Position numbers and translations under genes: made by a program
The notes under the pieces: generated by a model
What the model was told of the DNA's origin: nothing
Databases searched by the model: none
The model's input: only the letters and a program-made list of their open reading frames with translations
From: Ypsolopha sequella
Taxonomy: Eukaryota; Arthropoda; Insecta; Lepidoptera; Ypsolophidae
DNA length: 64,000 nucleotides
Assembly: GCA_934047225.1 (NCBI GenBank)
Contig: OW203984.1
Location: forward strand, 8,689,201 to 8,753,200
Direction of reading: 5' to 3'
Shown here: one piece after another, positions 33,201-44,663 of the stretch
How positions within the stretch are numbered: position 1 is the first letter of the stretch
Layout of the letters: every line of letters starts with the position of its first letter

Positions 33201-34357
33201 TTTATGCATTTATTTAGCTAAACTAAAAAAGTAAAAATCTAACTAAAATCACATTTCCTTAAATCTAGGTAATATAAAACCAATCATCAAGTGATACCGA
33301 TTGATAGGTTACTATCAGCAAACGGCTCGCCTGATCAGTTGCAAAACCTTGTGGAGTGCTTGCATGTGGCGATCTTAGCTAGCCCCGCCTTCCGCCCGCC
33401 GCTTTTGTTTTCATGGCTTTTTATGACTCAATCAGTGAACAGTTTATCAAAAAACCTATAGAAATGGACATTTAGAATTATAAAAAAAAATTTATGGTTG
33501 AGCGTGAATTGCTATTGGCGGACAAAAACGGCATAGCGGCAGTTTGTCGTTGCAGGCCACTGCATAAAGCAGGCGATAATTTAGATAAGCGGTCGCTTGC
33601 TGATAGTATGTACATAGACACCGGATTGTGAAATACCCGCCTTTATCTAATTAATTGAAACAGAACACTTAAATTCAAAATTCACTCAATAGTTATTCAA
33701 CAAAACCTTATTACCCATGTGTTGTGTATACTGCATTCGCAAAGTTTCCATTGGTTTCTGTAAATTAGAATTTAAAACTTTTTCAATTCAAAATTTTTGA
33801 AATTCTAATTTACGGAAACCAATGGAAACTTTGGGATAGCAACATACACAATACGTTGGTAATAAGGTTTCGTTGAATAACTATTGAGTGAATTTTGAAT
33901 TTAAGTGTTCTGTTTCGGTGAATTAGAAAAAGGCGGGTATTTCACAATCCGGCTGCGATACCGCTCTTAAGAGATAGAAGTACAAAGCTTAAGGGCAGCT
34001 TGCATAAAAAATAAATATTATTTAAATATTCTAGATAAAGTTTACCTACACATGAAGTTAACACATTTAGAGAGTAAAACATGCTATAATTTTCTTTTGG
34101 GAACTGCCATTTAATTACATTTTTTTTTTTCTAGAAAATGATTTCATTAAAGTCTTGATGACTTCATCTAACCAGATTTTTATTTATTTTCAGGGGCCTT
34201 TGAGGTAGCTGTGAATGACAAACTAATTTATTCAAAATTAAGAACAATGGCCTTGCCAGACTATGAAGAGGTATCCCAAGTAGTAAATGAAGTATCAGAA
34301 GGTGGCGAAACCCGGGAGATCGTTGGTCAGCAGCCGGTAAACTGTGTTATTTCATAA
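30271..34357 (+). CDS. MIEN1: MIEN1-type Rdx-family (SelW-like) protein
   Basis: Exons 30271-30323, 31784-31881 and 34194-34357 join in phase to 104 residues, close to vertebrate MIEN1 (115). The Rdx family has a thioredoxin-like fold. Residues 16-27 read EYCGVCDYGGHC, giving a CxxC redox motif at residues 18-21; the Cys at 18 is split by intron 1. The second half has the family pattern GAFEVAVNDKLIYSKL. The protein ends CVIS, a CaaX box predicted to be farnesylated, as in MIEN1 (CVIL). That would target it to the inner plasma membrane. AATAAA follows at 34439-34444, 82 nt after the stop. Both introns are crowded with mobile elements. It is a cysteine form: no UGA or SECIS is needed. Homology to plain SelW cannot be excluded, but the CaaX box favours MIEN1. 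Confidence 0.88.
31226..31749. mobile_element. TTAA-flanked fold-back MITE, family C copy 1
   Basis: Flanked by TTAA at 31222-31225 and 31750-31753. The tips gagcggttttgcagcc and ggctgcgaaactgctg are inverted. The arms of about 180 bp include caatagttattcaacaaaa and catacacaatacatagg. The target site and structure suggest mobilisation by a piggyBac transposase. Its right end is 34 bp from exon 2 of the MIEN1-type gene. Confidence 0.85.
32319..32463. mobile_element. Fold-back element with AAAGTTGTTCATA arms
   Basis: The left ggtgttatacccatgagtat, then gaacaacttttacaatgg, pairs with right aaagtaaaagttgttcatat and taatgggtagaacacc. The inner arm resembles family A and the element at 35992-36228, while the tips differ. 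Confidence 0.75.
32660..32920. repeat. Dispersed repeat pair, first member
   Basis: Shares ttgcacgtggcgat, tagccccgcctt, atggttgagcgtg and attggc with 33320-33590 in the same orientation. Both are in intron 2 of the MIEN1-type gene. Class unknown. Confidence 0.65.
33320..33590. repeat. Dispersed repeat pair, second member
   Basis: Partner of 32660-32920 (gcttgcatgtggcgatc, tagctagccccgcctt, atggttgagcgtgaattgct). It runs directly into the family C MITE that starts near 33600. Confidence 0.65.
33600..33966. mobile_element. TTAA-flanked fold-back MITE, family C copy 2
   Basis: The right end ggctgcgataccgctc is followed by TTAA at 33967-33970. The arms match 31226-31749 closely (actcaatagttattcaacaa, acacaatac, ttgaattttgaattt). 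The left terminus has diverged and no left TTAA was found. Confidence 0.75.
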
Positions 34358-35210
34358 TTTTACCATAAATAGTTAAAACTAACTAAAGATATCATCATAC
34401 AACATTTGTAAATAGTAATATTAAATTATAATATATTTAAATAAAATGAAAAAAATACTTTGATTTTATAAAGAGGATTCTTTCCAGTTTGTATAGGTTT
34501 AGGGAGACATGTTTGTTTACTTTAACGACTCGTAATATCCATATAATCTTTTTCAGAAATTTTTCGACTCCTAATTGGTTTCTTAAATGACGGAAGACTT
34601 TTGAGCCACTTTGTGCCCCTGTAAATAAATATCAGACATATTATATAAAAATTAGATCCATAACCTAGCAGATAGGTAATGTCCCCTCATGTCTAAGACC
34701 GGGAGATTAATTTTCTATTTGTCTTGACATAAAGAACCTCCCGGCAGATTTCGACGTATTTACGATTTTCATGTAAAAAAAACTTTCAATAATTTAAAAT
34801 AAAAAGAAAATACAAAATGTGTTTTCACACCATAAACAAAAATAATAACAATTTTAAATAAATACATAAAAGCGTTCTTTTTTATATAGTTGGCGTAAAT
34901 AAACGTACATTTGTTATATTAAAATTTATATGAACCTAGTCTTCCATGAATTTTTTTCAAAAAATATATTGGCAAAAAACTTTCAAGAATGAATTAATGC
35001 CCGAGGAAGAGTCTTTACGACGGACAGACAGACAACAAAATGAATATATAAGGGTTCGTTTTTTTCATTTTGAGGTACTGAAGCCTAAAATGTAACCAGC
35101 ATAGAAGATACTTCTTATGCAGTCGCATAATTTTTTCATTATGAATAATAAACCGATAAGAGGCTGAATTCGCGAAAACGGAGGGACACACAGTTTGTCA
35201 TTAACTCGAC
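34358..35210. other. Intergenic DNA
   Basis: Holds the 3' UTR and AATAAA of the MIEN1-type gene. Near 35018-35090 there is a truncated end of the GGTTCCGTAC repeat family (gacggacagacagacaacaa, then aagggttcg). No gene seen. Confidence 0.5.
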
Positions 35211-35213
35211 AGG

Positions 35214-35960
35214 TGCTACACTTGTGTAGAAAGGGGCCACCTCCGGTCAAGTTGCCCAAAATGGAGATCGAACCCAGGAAAGAAGGATAGTTGATGTCCC
35301 CGCATCAAGGAAACGCCAGGACTGTGGGGCGGGAGATGGTTGATGTTGAAAGAACCCCAAGAATTTTCATCTCACGAGTCCATGATGGAAATAGCCTGAC
35401 CATCAAAAGTGATGGTAACGGGAGACCATGCAAGCTGACGTTTGATACTAGAGCTTCTCGCATGGTTGTCACTTCCCAACTAGCGAATCGTTTTTTTTTT
35501 GGGACTGCTTCGGTTACCATGACCACGTTGATTTAGTAACAGCTATCGGTCAGCATGTACGTGTCCTAGGTGAAAATGAGTAGGAGCTGAAACTGGGTAC
35601 TACAAATTACCGGCATAGGGCAATCGTGGCTGACATAGTGGACGATTGCATTCTAGGTTTGGACGTGATTCAAGGAATCTTGAAATGTGGTTCAAAAAGT
35701 CTTCAGGAAGGTATACCAGGAGAGAAACTGTACTGCTTGAAGAAGATTGTTCATGTAGATCGATTGGCGCGATCGGGACGAGCATGTCTTAGGAGGGGCC
35801 AGTGTTACGTAGGGCGCAAGGACAAAAAACGCTGCGCTGCGCTAGTGGCGGGAACTGGCTGATCTGTTCCAGAAGCTTCTACTACTTACTCGACGGACTT
35901 GCGAGAACATTTCAGGTCGTTCCCGACAATGCTACAATATTTTGGAATTGCATCGAAGTC
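35214..35960 (+). pseudogene. LTR-retrotransposon gag/protease remnant
   Basis: At 35214-35255 one frame reads CYTCVERGHLRSSC, a CX2CX4HX4C zinc knuckle of the Gag nucleocapsid. It is followed by a retropepsin-like stretch: CKLTFDTRASRMVV (active-site motif normally DTGA) at about 35430-35465, then ADIVDDCILGLDVI at about 35630-35665. The order knuckle-protease and the LGLD motif fit a Ty3-like Gag-Pol. Frameshifts separate the parts, the DTGA glycine is replaced by Arg, and no reverse transcriptase or LTR was found. A degenerate host-genome copy. Confidence 0.72.
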
Positions 35961-35991
35961 TCTGGAAGTTTTGGCTCGGCGTATAATGACA

Positions 35992-36228
35992 GGGTGTTAA
36001 GATGAAGTTGCGGAAGCCAAAAACTGACGATAGTACCCGTCCAAAAGAACAACCTACCGTGAAAAAATGAGATATCTCGAAAAAGAAATCTGTTGTTTCA
36101 TTCATTTTGGTCGGGTAGAAAGTAACGTTTCACTGTAACGGCCGATTTTGTTGCTCCATAGTAAAAGTTGTTCATATGGACGAGTACTATCGCCAGTTTC
36201 CGGCTTCCGCAACTACATCTTAACACCC
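35992..36228. mobile_element. Fold-back element with GGGTGTTAAGATG tips
   Basis: The left gggtgttaagatgaagttgc and ggaagcc pair with right ggcttccgcaactacatctt and aacaccc. The inner right arm has ccatagtaaaagttgttcat, shared with family A and 32319-32463. It directly follows the gag/protease remnant. Confidence 0.8.
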
Positions 36229-36234
36229 AGTATA

Positions 36235-37160
36235 AGGCCGCGTGCGCTGTGAATCAGTTGGGTTCGGATTGCGATACCGCGAATCTATTATGCGAAACAA
36301 GTAGGGAATGCAATCTCGGTATACCGAGATCTCGCACATATATTGCAAGATCAATCACGAATCGTTATCGGTGCGAGATCTCGCAAGATTTGCGAGATCA
36401 AGCGGCAGCGCATATTACAGATGCAGGGCATTGACGACACTTGAATAACTTAAAAAAAAAGATAAAGCTTTGGATTTGCTGGGTCGAGAAGACAAGAACT
36501 GCATTTTGCATCATAAAATCATCAACATCATTTTGTTGAAATTGATGACTAAAAACATGGAATTGGAAAGAACCTTGTCTGCGGCTGGGCTAGTCTATAT
36601 AAAGTGAAAACATACGCTATTTATAAATAAAATCATATACTCTACTGTTCACACTAAACAAATTTTCCAAAGAAACATAACAAAGCAAATGAAAAAAAAA
36701 ACTCATGCCCATACAACATTTACAGTTGGTTTTTAAAGTTACTATGTAAAGGAGAATTTAGTTTTTCATTTGCGCTGGTATATTTCTTGGGGAAAGCTTT
36801 TCAGTATGGTCAGTAGAATAATATAATTAACTATTATAAGTATGTTTCAATACATCCCTTTAATTGGATTGATATCTTGTTTTAATTTTTTTATTAACCA
36901 GTAGTTCAAACAATATTTTTTCGAAAGAATTTTTATTTGTGCAAGATCTCGCTAATACCGAGATCTTGCGAGATTGATTTTCTTTTATCTTGCAAATACC
37001 GAGATTGACATTTAGGTGCAAGATTGCATTCCCTAGATACAAGTATAGCGAAGTACAAGTTAGTTAATAACGTTCAAAAAAGCGATTATTGTTATATCAG
37101 ACAGACAGACACACAAGACGGACGGACATGGCGAAATTATAAGGGTTCCTTGTTGACTAC
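36235..37160. other. Unannotated repeat-like DNA
   Basis: Contains an inverted pair: tgcaatctcggtataccgag, then atctcgcac and gcgagatctcgcaagattt (36305-36400), versus gcaagatctcgctaatacc and gagatcttgcgagatt (36940-36980). The two bracket about 550 bp, so this may be one element with long ends. 37100-37172 is the far end of a GGTTCCGTAC-family repeat. No coding sequence seen. Confidence 0.5.
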
Positions 37161-37164
37161 GGTA

Positions 37165-37345
37165 CCCTAAAAAGATAAGGGTTTAATTTACAAAGCTCAT
37201 ATTATCACCTGCTAATACAATCATTTGTTATAAGGGTTTCATTTACAAAGCTCAAATTATCATCTGCTAATACAATTATTTGTTATAAGGATTTCATTAA
37301 CAAAGCTCATATTATCACCTGCTAATACAATCATTTGTTATCGCA
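37165..37345 (-). repeat. 55-bp tandem repeat spanning the sulfurase stop codon
   Basis: Three units with starts (ctgctaatacaat) near 37209, 37264 and 37319, period 55. The rightmost unit contains the last eight codons and TGA of the molybdenum cofactor sulfurase gene. The two others repeat the same coding tail plus 3' flank downstream. Confidence 0.9.
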
Positions 37346-40300
37346 TCTATCGCAGAATTTATCTCAAGGAAAGAATCATTTTCGTCATTAACTGATCCCA
37401 CATAGCTTAAATATATGCCAAATCGTAGTTTTCCTGCAAACAGTTCAGCGATAGTCTTTAGAGGCTCCACTGTCTTATTTCCAGTTTGTTGGTCTATGCA
37501 AACCATTTGGCAACGTGAACATGGTCCATCGACCTGCAACAAATAATAGGAGTTTAAACGTAAATGCTATCATCACAGACACCACACCAGTTTACGATAA
37601 GATACTCACATGAAACTCGTGATTCCCAATAATGATTCTCTGCCATTCGCTTTCCACTAACTCTTGGTAAGAATCCACAATCAAATTCCCTCTAAAACGA
37701 TCGGTCAGTTGTTCTATACTATCATCAAATATTTCATCATCTATCTTCTTTTTTAGCCATCTTACTGAAGCTTCATTTATTAAAAGAAATTGAGCCTTAT
37801 TGCTAAGGGAAAGGTGTTTTGATATGTGCTCCTTGCTACGTTTCGCCTTTTGTAGTCTTTGGTCATCATTGCTTTGTCTTATCAGTCTTAAGTAAGATAT
37901 TTCCAATGCTTCTGATATCCAATCAGCAACATCGTTACCGTAGTCGTATCCTTTGACCATGTCTGTACAAACTTTACTCTGACATATTTGGCCATAAGAT
38001 GATTTTTCCACTGGCATGTTCAGTGAAACTGAAATGGGATCTTTTCCTGTAACAATAATAATATAATTAGTTGTTCATGAACGTTTGCTATTGCGTATTA
38101 CTTAAGGTTACTTTAAGTGATATAGCCAAATTCGTACTGGTGACTTTGTTAGTGGTCAGAACCAAGGTTCAATGATACTTTTGCAAACTACGAAAAATAT
38201 TTTTTGTACAACAACCAAAGAAAGTATTATAGGAAGCCTAAATTTTATTTTGCAGTTTTCACACAACGGGCCATTAAACCGTGTTATTGATCACTTACAA
38301 AGTCTCCAGTATGAATTTGGCTATTTCGATTAATGTCACCTTACTTTGTATTAGTAACTCACCCTTGAAATTCAACGTCATACTCTTATGCTTCAAATCG
38401 ATTACGGGTCTTATCATACACATTCTTGTATTCTGTTTCTGCGTCAAACATACACCACTGTCATTAACAATCATCCATTCTCGATCGTACTGTAGACCTT
38501 TGAAACCTATCGGCCAAGCCGATTCAATCTTGAACGCACCACACGACTTGACCGGAAAAATTGCAATTTCCTTCAAAGCCATGGTGGGCTTGGTTTGCTT
38601 TTTAAGTGTTCCGTTATTTGTATTTCTAATATGGCTATCATGCTTGAATTTTAATTGTTCGCCATTCGCAATTCTGTTAGGTTTTACCTCTGCTACAGAT
38701 TTGTAGATTTGGTGTGATCGGAGTGGTTCAGTAAACTGTGCACTGACAAAGCATCTGCATATCATTTGAATCAGCTTATCAACATCACCAAATGTGTTGT
38801 AGTAAGCGAATGACGCTCTGATAGCTCCGGTTGGTCTTCCATCTATGAGGTCGTTTTCATCACCGCAAACGTGGCCAGCATTGTACATTGATTTTAGTCC
38901 TTCATTTGTTGCATTCAAATGGCGTTGGCAAGATCCGGAATTGCAGAAGCAACCTGTCCGTACGCTTATACCAAAGAGGTCAGCCATGTGTTGAAACTGG
39001 AACGTGGAAATTCATGTGTTGTACCAGCTTGCTTGTAATAGTTCAACAGAAAAACAAGAAATAAAAAAAAATACCTCTGAATATCCAATATAAGAACAGT
39101 TATCCCTAAGAATATTGAAGGTGACTATTCCACCCTGATCCCTGATATCAGAGAAATCTGAATCCATATACAACACAACAGCTTTTGTGCCATTTTTGTG
39201 ATGCAGACTATCTAACTGCTTGTATAAATCTTGAGCCAAGAAAAATGTGTGGTATGATATTGTTTCCATCAAATCATTGTTTACAATTTTCGGAATCAAA
39301 TTGTGCAAAACATCAAAGGCATGTTTAATTGCCAGTATTGATAAGAAAGGCACAGTACCGTCTTCAAATCTAAAATTAAAACAAAAACCCTTTAAGTCGT
39401 CTTCATAAATAGATAATTAAATTGCTAAGCATGGGAACAAAGTTACCTTTCCTGTATAGACTTTCTTTTGACATGAAAGTTTTCAGTACTTAATACAATA
39501 TCAATTGTTCCACCTCCAAAGTATCTTTTTTGATTCAGGATACTAGCACTATCCTTCTTAATCAAAAGAACACCCAAACCAGTTGGGTAGCCAAATAATT
39601 TGTAAAATGACATACAGACAAAATCTGGCCGAGTTTTTGATAAATCTAACTTGTTCGATGAAATATAGGTAGCAGCATCAATCATAATGTACCAATTGAT
39701 GTTTTGCTTTTTGCTAACATATTCATTTAGACAACCATTCTTAATATTATCTAAGCGATCTAATGGATACTTGTATCCATTAAAATTACTTTGGGCGGGA
39801 TACACAAGCAGAGCATTATCTTTATTGTCTTTTGAATCATCATTTTTAGGCACGCATTTGATTTTTGTAGCATTTAGAAAGTCATCATGTGATATGTGAA
39901 CAATTTGTGCATTGTTTTGAGCAGCAATTTCTCTTAAACCAAGGACCGATGTGTGGTTGTCTCTTAAATAAACATAAGCACCTTGTTTTGTGTATTTGTT
40001 GTTTCTATCTCCATAGACAAACGACTCTGCAACTAATTTAAGTGATTGTGTTGTCCCAGATGTAAAGACAACTGCATACTTTGACAGGTCTGTGTTGAAA
40101 TGATTTATAACCATGTATCTGATATGTTCTATACAGTCTCTCGTATATTTGTCTGTATGCGGATTCATGTAGACATTGTTTAGTAAATCTTTGTTAACTA
40201 TATGAAGAAGACTTTGTGGGTACAAAGCTGATCCAGCATTCTCCAAGTAGCATCTTTCTGAAATAGAAGAGCAAATAAGTATCTCAACAGAATCTGAAAG

Positions 40301-43300
40301 AAATATATTTTACTGAAAAAGATAGCAGTAATAAAATCTCCGACAAATTAAAAATGAATATTACTGTGCTATAAATACTAAGTTATCGACAGCTTTTGTC
40401 GTAATAAATATTCGAAAACTACCGAATGAAATACAGATAATTGCGAAAATGTAATACATCAAAAGCTTATATTCTATCAGTTTAAAATAAATTTTATATA
40501 AGTACTCCCATACTGCAATAAGGTATTTACAACATCAAAACCGGTTTCATAGATATCTACATTGTTTGATCGATGTTGATGTGACCAGAGCGAAGAGATA
40601 ACGGTCTGTCTAAATTTCTTAAGTCACGCCCTCTTTCTCTTCTGGCCTCTGATTGGTCTCAGCCATCTACATATTAACTCAATCATGACGAGTATCATGA
40701 CGAGTATCACGACAGTATCATGACGTGCGTTATTTTTCCCATTTTCCGTGAAATTGTTTTTGATGGTTGTAGATAAAGTATTGTGTGCAACTGGACATAA
40801 TTAGACATAGGGACACAGTTGCACAAAATATTATTAGCGAAAACTATTATAGCTATTTTTATCGTAAATCTCCGAATAAAAATTCAAAGTCGACCTTATA
40901 CCTCATTTCATAAAATTTGGTGCTTGTTAAACTATTACGTCATACGGAAAATGCGAACTTTTTTATAATTATTTAGGTTTATTAAAATTTAATATTGCAC
41001 ATTAATATAATTAAAAACTACGGAAAATTATATGTTATCGGCCAAACCTGATTTTAGGACAAACTAAGTTTGGCCTAGGCCAAAGTGGTTCCAGGTTGTT
41101 ATAAAAAATATAACCAAGAAGGTTAGTGACGCGACTCGCCATACCTAACCTTCTAACCTAACCAAGCAGCTTTCTTCTGCGCGGAATTCCGAAAAATAAC
41201 AGAAATAACAGAAATCAAGCTGGTTCCTACTGTGCGTTAAAAATGTATTTCAGCAGGACATGTTTAATCGCTAAGTCAGTATCTCTATCTCCAAGTTTAG
41301 TATATCATGCGAAAGTTCAGTTTATTTTTTGCAAGTTTACAATTTGAACAAGTTTTTGTTTGTGAGTTCAAGTTCAAGTTATGATTATATCTTTCCGTAT
41401 ATTTTGTATTTATTTTCGGTAACGTATTTTTACGCAGGTTGTTTTTAGTATTAGTTAGCCACAGTTCACAGGAATTTTAGTATTTTTGTCGGAGCCTTTA
41501 TTATTATCTACCTACTTAAAAAGATATGGCAAATATTGCATTGTGCATTGAATGTTTTATTTAAACAGGTGACAAGATCTTGTTGTTTTTGTGTAAAAAA
41601 AAGAACTTGCCTATATATTCGTACATTTCAGTATCTAAACTATTTTAATTGACTTTAGCCTATGAATGCTGGTTACACATTACTTAATTGGGGTTAAAGC
41701 CTGAAAAAAACAAATGTTTTATCGCCAAAGGAAATCCATTACCAATTCGCTTAGATTTAATAATGTTAAGGTGTGTTAATTCGAAAACCATTTCGAAATT
41801 TTGGTTTAATAAGCCGTATTTTAGAAATTGTGGTCTAAAAAACCTCATGATGATGAATATTTTAACGAAAAAGCTGCAACTTCCATTTGCCTTCGTGTGA
41901 CGTTATTTGAGAAATGGCAGTTTAGAAATGTGTCCTTTGCTATAAAGATAAATTTATAACAATTTGCTTCCGACTGATTTAACAGATGGATGACATATGA
42001 GTAGACAGACAGAGACAGACCACTTTTTTTTATAAGATTACACATCACAATCAGTAAAATGTCTAAAATTCTCAAGTGACGTCATAACCGACAATTCTTT
42101 GAACATTCATAAAAAAATAATGGTTAATTTATATACCAAAATAATTAAAACCGTGCCCTAAAATGGTGTATATTCTGTACAAAGAAATTAAAAATATATA
42201 TTTTAGAAATTGAGCCATGCCCGTATATACCTGTAGCATTTTTCACATTTGTCTCTCCTTAGCTGACACAAGTTTTAGGAGTTGAATAACCTGTTTCTAC
42301 CTATCCAGTTCTTGAATGTTGTCAATGACCTCAAGTATTTAGTTTCAAGCCTTCTTTTGCTCCAATAAAATACTTTACGAATACAAAAATAATACACCCC
42401 TTTATTTCCATTAGGTACTCAGAGAAATATTTAAGTGTGATGTTTTGAAAGATTTTATGGGCTCTTAATTTTTTTTTAATTTGTTGTTTTGGTAACCAAA
42501 TTTGTTGTATTGGTAACTTTAATTTATTAGTTAGAATATAGACCCTTAAATGCTTGACTTTTTCGTTTTATATGAAAGTGAGATGTATGATAGAAGTGGT
42601 CAACAGATAGGTACGGCATTTTTTTTTTTCATTATTTAGAGTTAAAATCGAATAAAATTAAAAGAACATTAGTTTCTTGAAAATTGCTTAAAACATTTTT
42701 TTTATTATTTTTTATTTTTGTGTTCTTCAGAATTAGAATAGTCATTCGACACCATAATAGTCAGACAACCAAAAACAGTGTTTAAAAAACAAGCATTAAA
42801 TTTTTTGTAGTTTTTGATTAGTAAATATATAGATAATATTTTATATTACTAGAATATAGTACAATTTAATATGAATATTCAGTCTATTATGCAATTTATT
42901 GGTTGTGAAGTTGTGACATATCACTGAATGCATTGTAAAGTTGAAACAGTTTTGAATAAAAAATTGGTATACTAGAACAGAATACATGCGAAACAATTTG
43001 AATGTACAATTAACACACTATAAATAATACCTTTTTCTAGTCTACTGTTAGTATATTGCTTGCCACCCAATTGTTTTGCTGTAGACGGCTGATTTATAAG
43101 TTGGTGCACCCCTGTTCCCTAATTACCTAACATAAATTTACATTTCAATATTTATCTCTCTTTAGAAGGGCATTTTTTAAATATTTTGACATCAAACAAA
43201 AACCAGTGTAATCTATAATAGGGACCAAGGCTCTATACGGCTGCGAGACTTGGTCCCTAACAATGTATCACAGGGAGAAGCTTGCTAAATGTCAACTTAT

Positions 43301-44152
43301 TTGTTGCGCAATGGAGAGAAGCATGGTGGGAGTGAAATTGCTAGATAATAACCGTAATGAGGATATACGGTCAAAAACAAAAGTAACAAATATACTTACA
43401 TGAGTCGACCAACTAAAATGGAGATGGACAGGGCACTTACTAAGATGCAGGCTGAATAAGTGGAGCAAACGCGTATAGGACTGGTAAACGTAGACAGCAA
43501 ATGTAAAAGAGGACTCCAGATAAGAAGATGGGAGGTCGAAATCTGTTACACACTGGGACCATTCTAGATAAGAGTGGCAATCCAAATCCAATGGAAGGGG
43601 TTGGAGGATGCCTTCGCCAAAAGGCAAACAGACACCAGAGACATAATATAAAAAATAAGATTTAATAGAATATTTACCTACTATAATGTATAAAGAATCT
43701 TTGGTAACCCCTTTAATAAAGGCTATTTTATTAATTAATCTACATTTAATAAGTAAATATAGATCTAGATTTAATAAAATGGCTCCAAATGGGGCATGTT
43801 TTAATATTTTGAAATCAAACAAAAAGCAGTGTAATCTACAATAATTAAATTAGTAATTTTAATAACTGTAAAACATAAAATTTGGTTGGGGTGTGGCTTA
43901 GGGGACACTATGGGAAAAAAGATATCAAGCCCCCTTATCAACACCGATCAAAAATTTTTTTTTATTGGGTTGGTTTTTTATTTAGGTAGGTAAGTATTTA
44001 ATTATTTTTAAAACCTGGAAATTGGAGTTGACTAAGGTGGGTACCAATATTTAAAAAAATATAAAACTAAAAGACTAACCTCCCAGTCTTGAAAATTCAG
44101 CAGTTATTTTCTTCATATGTTCATCTTCAATCACTTTGCTAAGTACAGTCAT
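37315..44152 (-). CDS. mal: Molybdenum cofactor sulfurase (maroon-like/MOCOS)
   Basis: Six exons (44080-44152 with ATG, 39447-40257, 39075-39369, 38363-38996, 37610-38046, 37315-37533) join with matching phases and GT-AG borders to 822 residues, normal for animal MOCOS. The enzyme converts the oxo form of the molybdenum cofactor to the sulfo form needed by xanthine dehydrogenase and aldehyde oxidase. The N-terminal half is a PLP-dependent, NifS-like cysteine desulfurase: TSGTTQSLKLVAESFVYG, MIDAATY and the cofactor lysine in MSFYKLFGYPTGLG at about residue 244. The catalytic cysteine region is SVRTGCFCNSGSCQRHL near residue 405. The C-terminal half is MOSC_N (IFPVKSCGAFKIESAWPIGF, GLQYDREWM) plus a MOSC domain with RFRGNLIV and GPCSRCQMVCID. 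No stop or frame break was seen. Intron 1 is 3.8 kb and repeat-rich. Confidence 0.96.
38104..38346. mobile_element. Fold-back MITE in sulfurase intron 4, family B relative
   Basis: The arms aaggttactttaagtgatat (left) and atttcgattaatgtcacctt (right) are inverted, each followed inward by agccaaattc.tactggt/tccagtatgaatttggct and a tgatcactta-type segment. It resembles family B at 25111 and 46025. The right edge is 17 bp from the exon 4 donor, so the exon's open frame appears to run on into it. Confidence 0.75.
41764..42180. repeat. Long dispersed repeat, copy 2
   Basis: Matches both halves of 29055-30010 in the same orientation without the internal insertion. Includes a short agacagacagagacagac stretch. 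Confidence 0.65.
43217..43640 (+). pseudogene. RTE-type LINE reverse transcriptase C-terminal remnant
   Basis: Readable pieces in broken frames: LYGCETWSLTMYHREKLAKC, then AMERSMVGVKLLDNNRNEDI, RSKTKVTNI and QLKWRWTGHL. These are the hallmark C-terminal motifs of RTE/R1-like insect elements (YGCETW, Q+AMER, R.+T.V.DI, LKW.W.GH). Several stops. The minus-strand open frame over the same DNA is a shadow. Confidence 0.8.
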
Positions 44153-44404
44153 CTTTGAATAATTATTTTGTAGAAAAATCTGAAAAATATTATTTTATTG
44201 CAACATGCGAATATAACAGTGCAATAGCCAACTACAGTTGTATCATTAATTTATAAATAAAAACTACTTACAACTTGATATTAACAACGTAGCAGTACAA
44301 AAACCTCAGAGAGATTAAGTAAATTACATGTGTTTTCCTCATTTGGCCTTGTATTAAAAATTGTTTTGTTATGTATGTGATCAAGTTATTATCTTTTATC
44401 ATTA

Positions 44405-44511
44405 GGTAGCGTTCCTAAACGTCGGAGGTAAAGGTAAAATTTAACTATCACCCCGTTCCACACTTTGACTGTTTCAATTTTACATTTACCCAGAAGTTTA
44501 GGAACGCTACC
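44405..44511. mobile_element. Short fold-back MITE, GGTAGCGTTCC tips
   Basis: 107 bp with tips ggtagcgttcctaaac and gtttaggaacgctacc. It lies about 250 bp upstream of the sulfurase start codon, so it is in or near the promoter. No clear target duplication. Confidence 0.8.
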
Positions 44512-44663
44512 ATAGTAGATAAATTTGTTTATTTCTTACGTTCATTGCTTACTTAACATCGAGCGCTGCAGGTTTGGACGGCTTATTAACCAATAACAGC
44601 CTCTTAAAATTCGAGCGCTTGATGGTGCATAGCTGAGCTTGACATCTTGGCTGGATAACAGCG

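Larger units (their letters stand above)
40258..44079 (-). other. Intron 1 of molybdenum cofactor sulfurase
   Basis: 3.8-kb intron containing an RTE reverse transcriptase scrap (43217-43640), a copy of the 29055-30010 repeat (41764-42180) and a repeat at 40760-40855 (gtagataaagtattgtgtgc) that also flanks the LINE at 51945. No nested gene was recognised. Confidence 0.6.

Noticed and set aside
38281..38706. 141-codon plus-strand frame, hydrophobic
   Set aside because: Antisense of sulfurase exon 4 and its adjoining MITE.
43292..43822. 176-codon minus-strand open frame
   Set aside because: It is the antisense of the RTE reverse transcriptase remnant on the plus strand and has no recognisable protein features.
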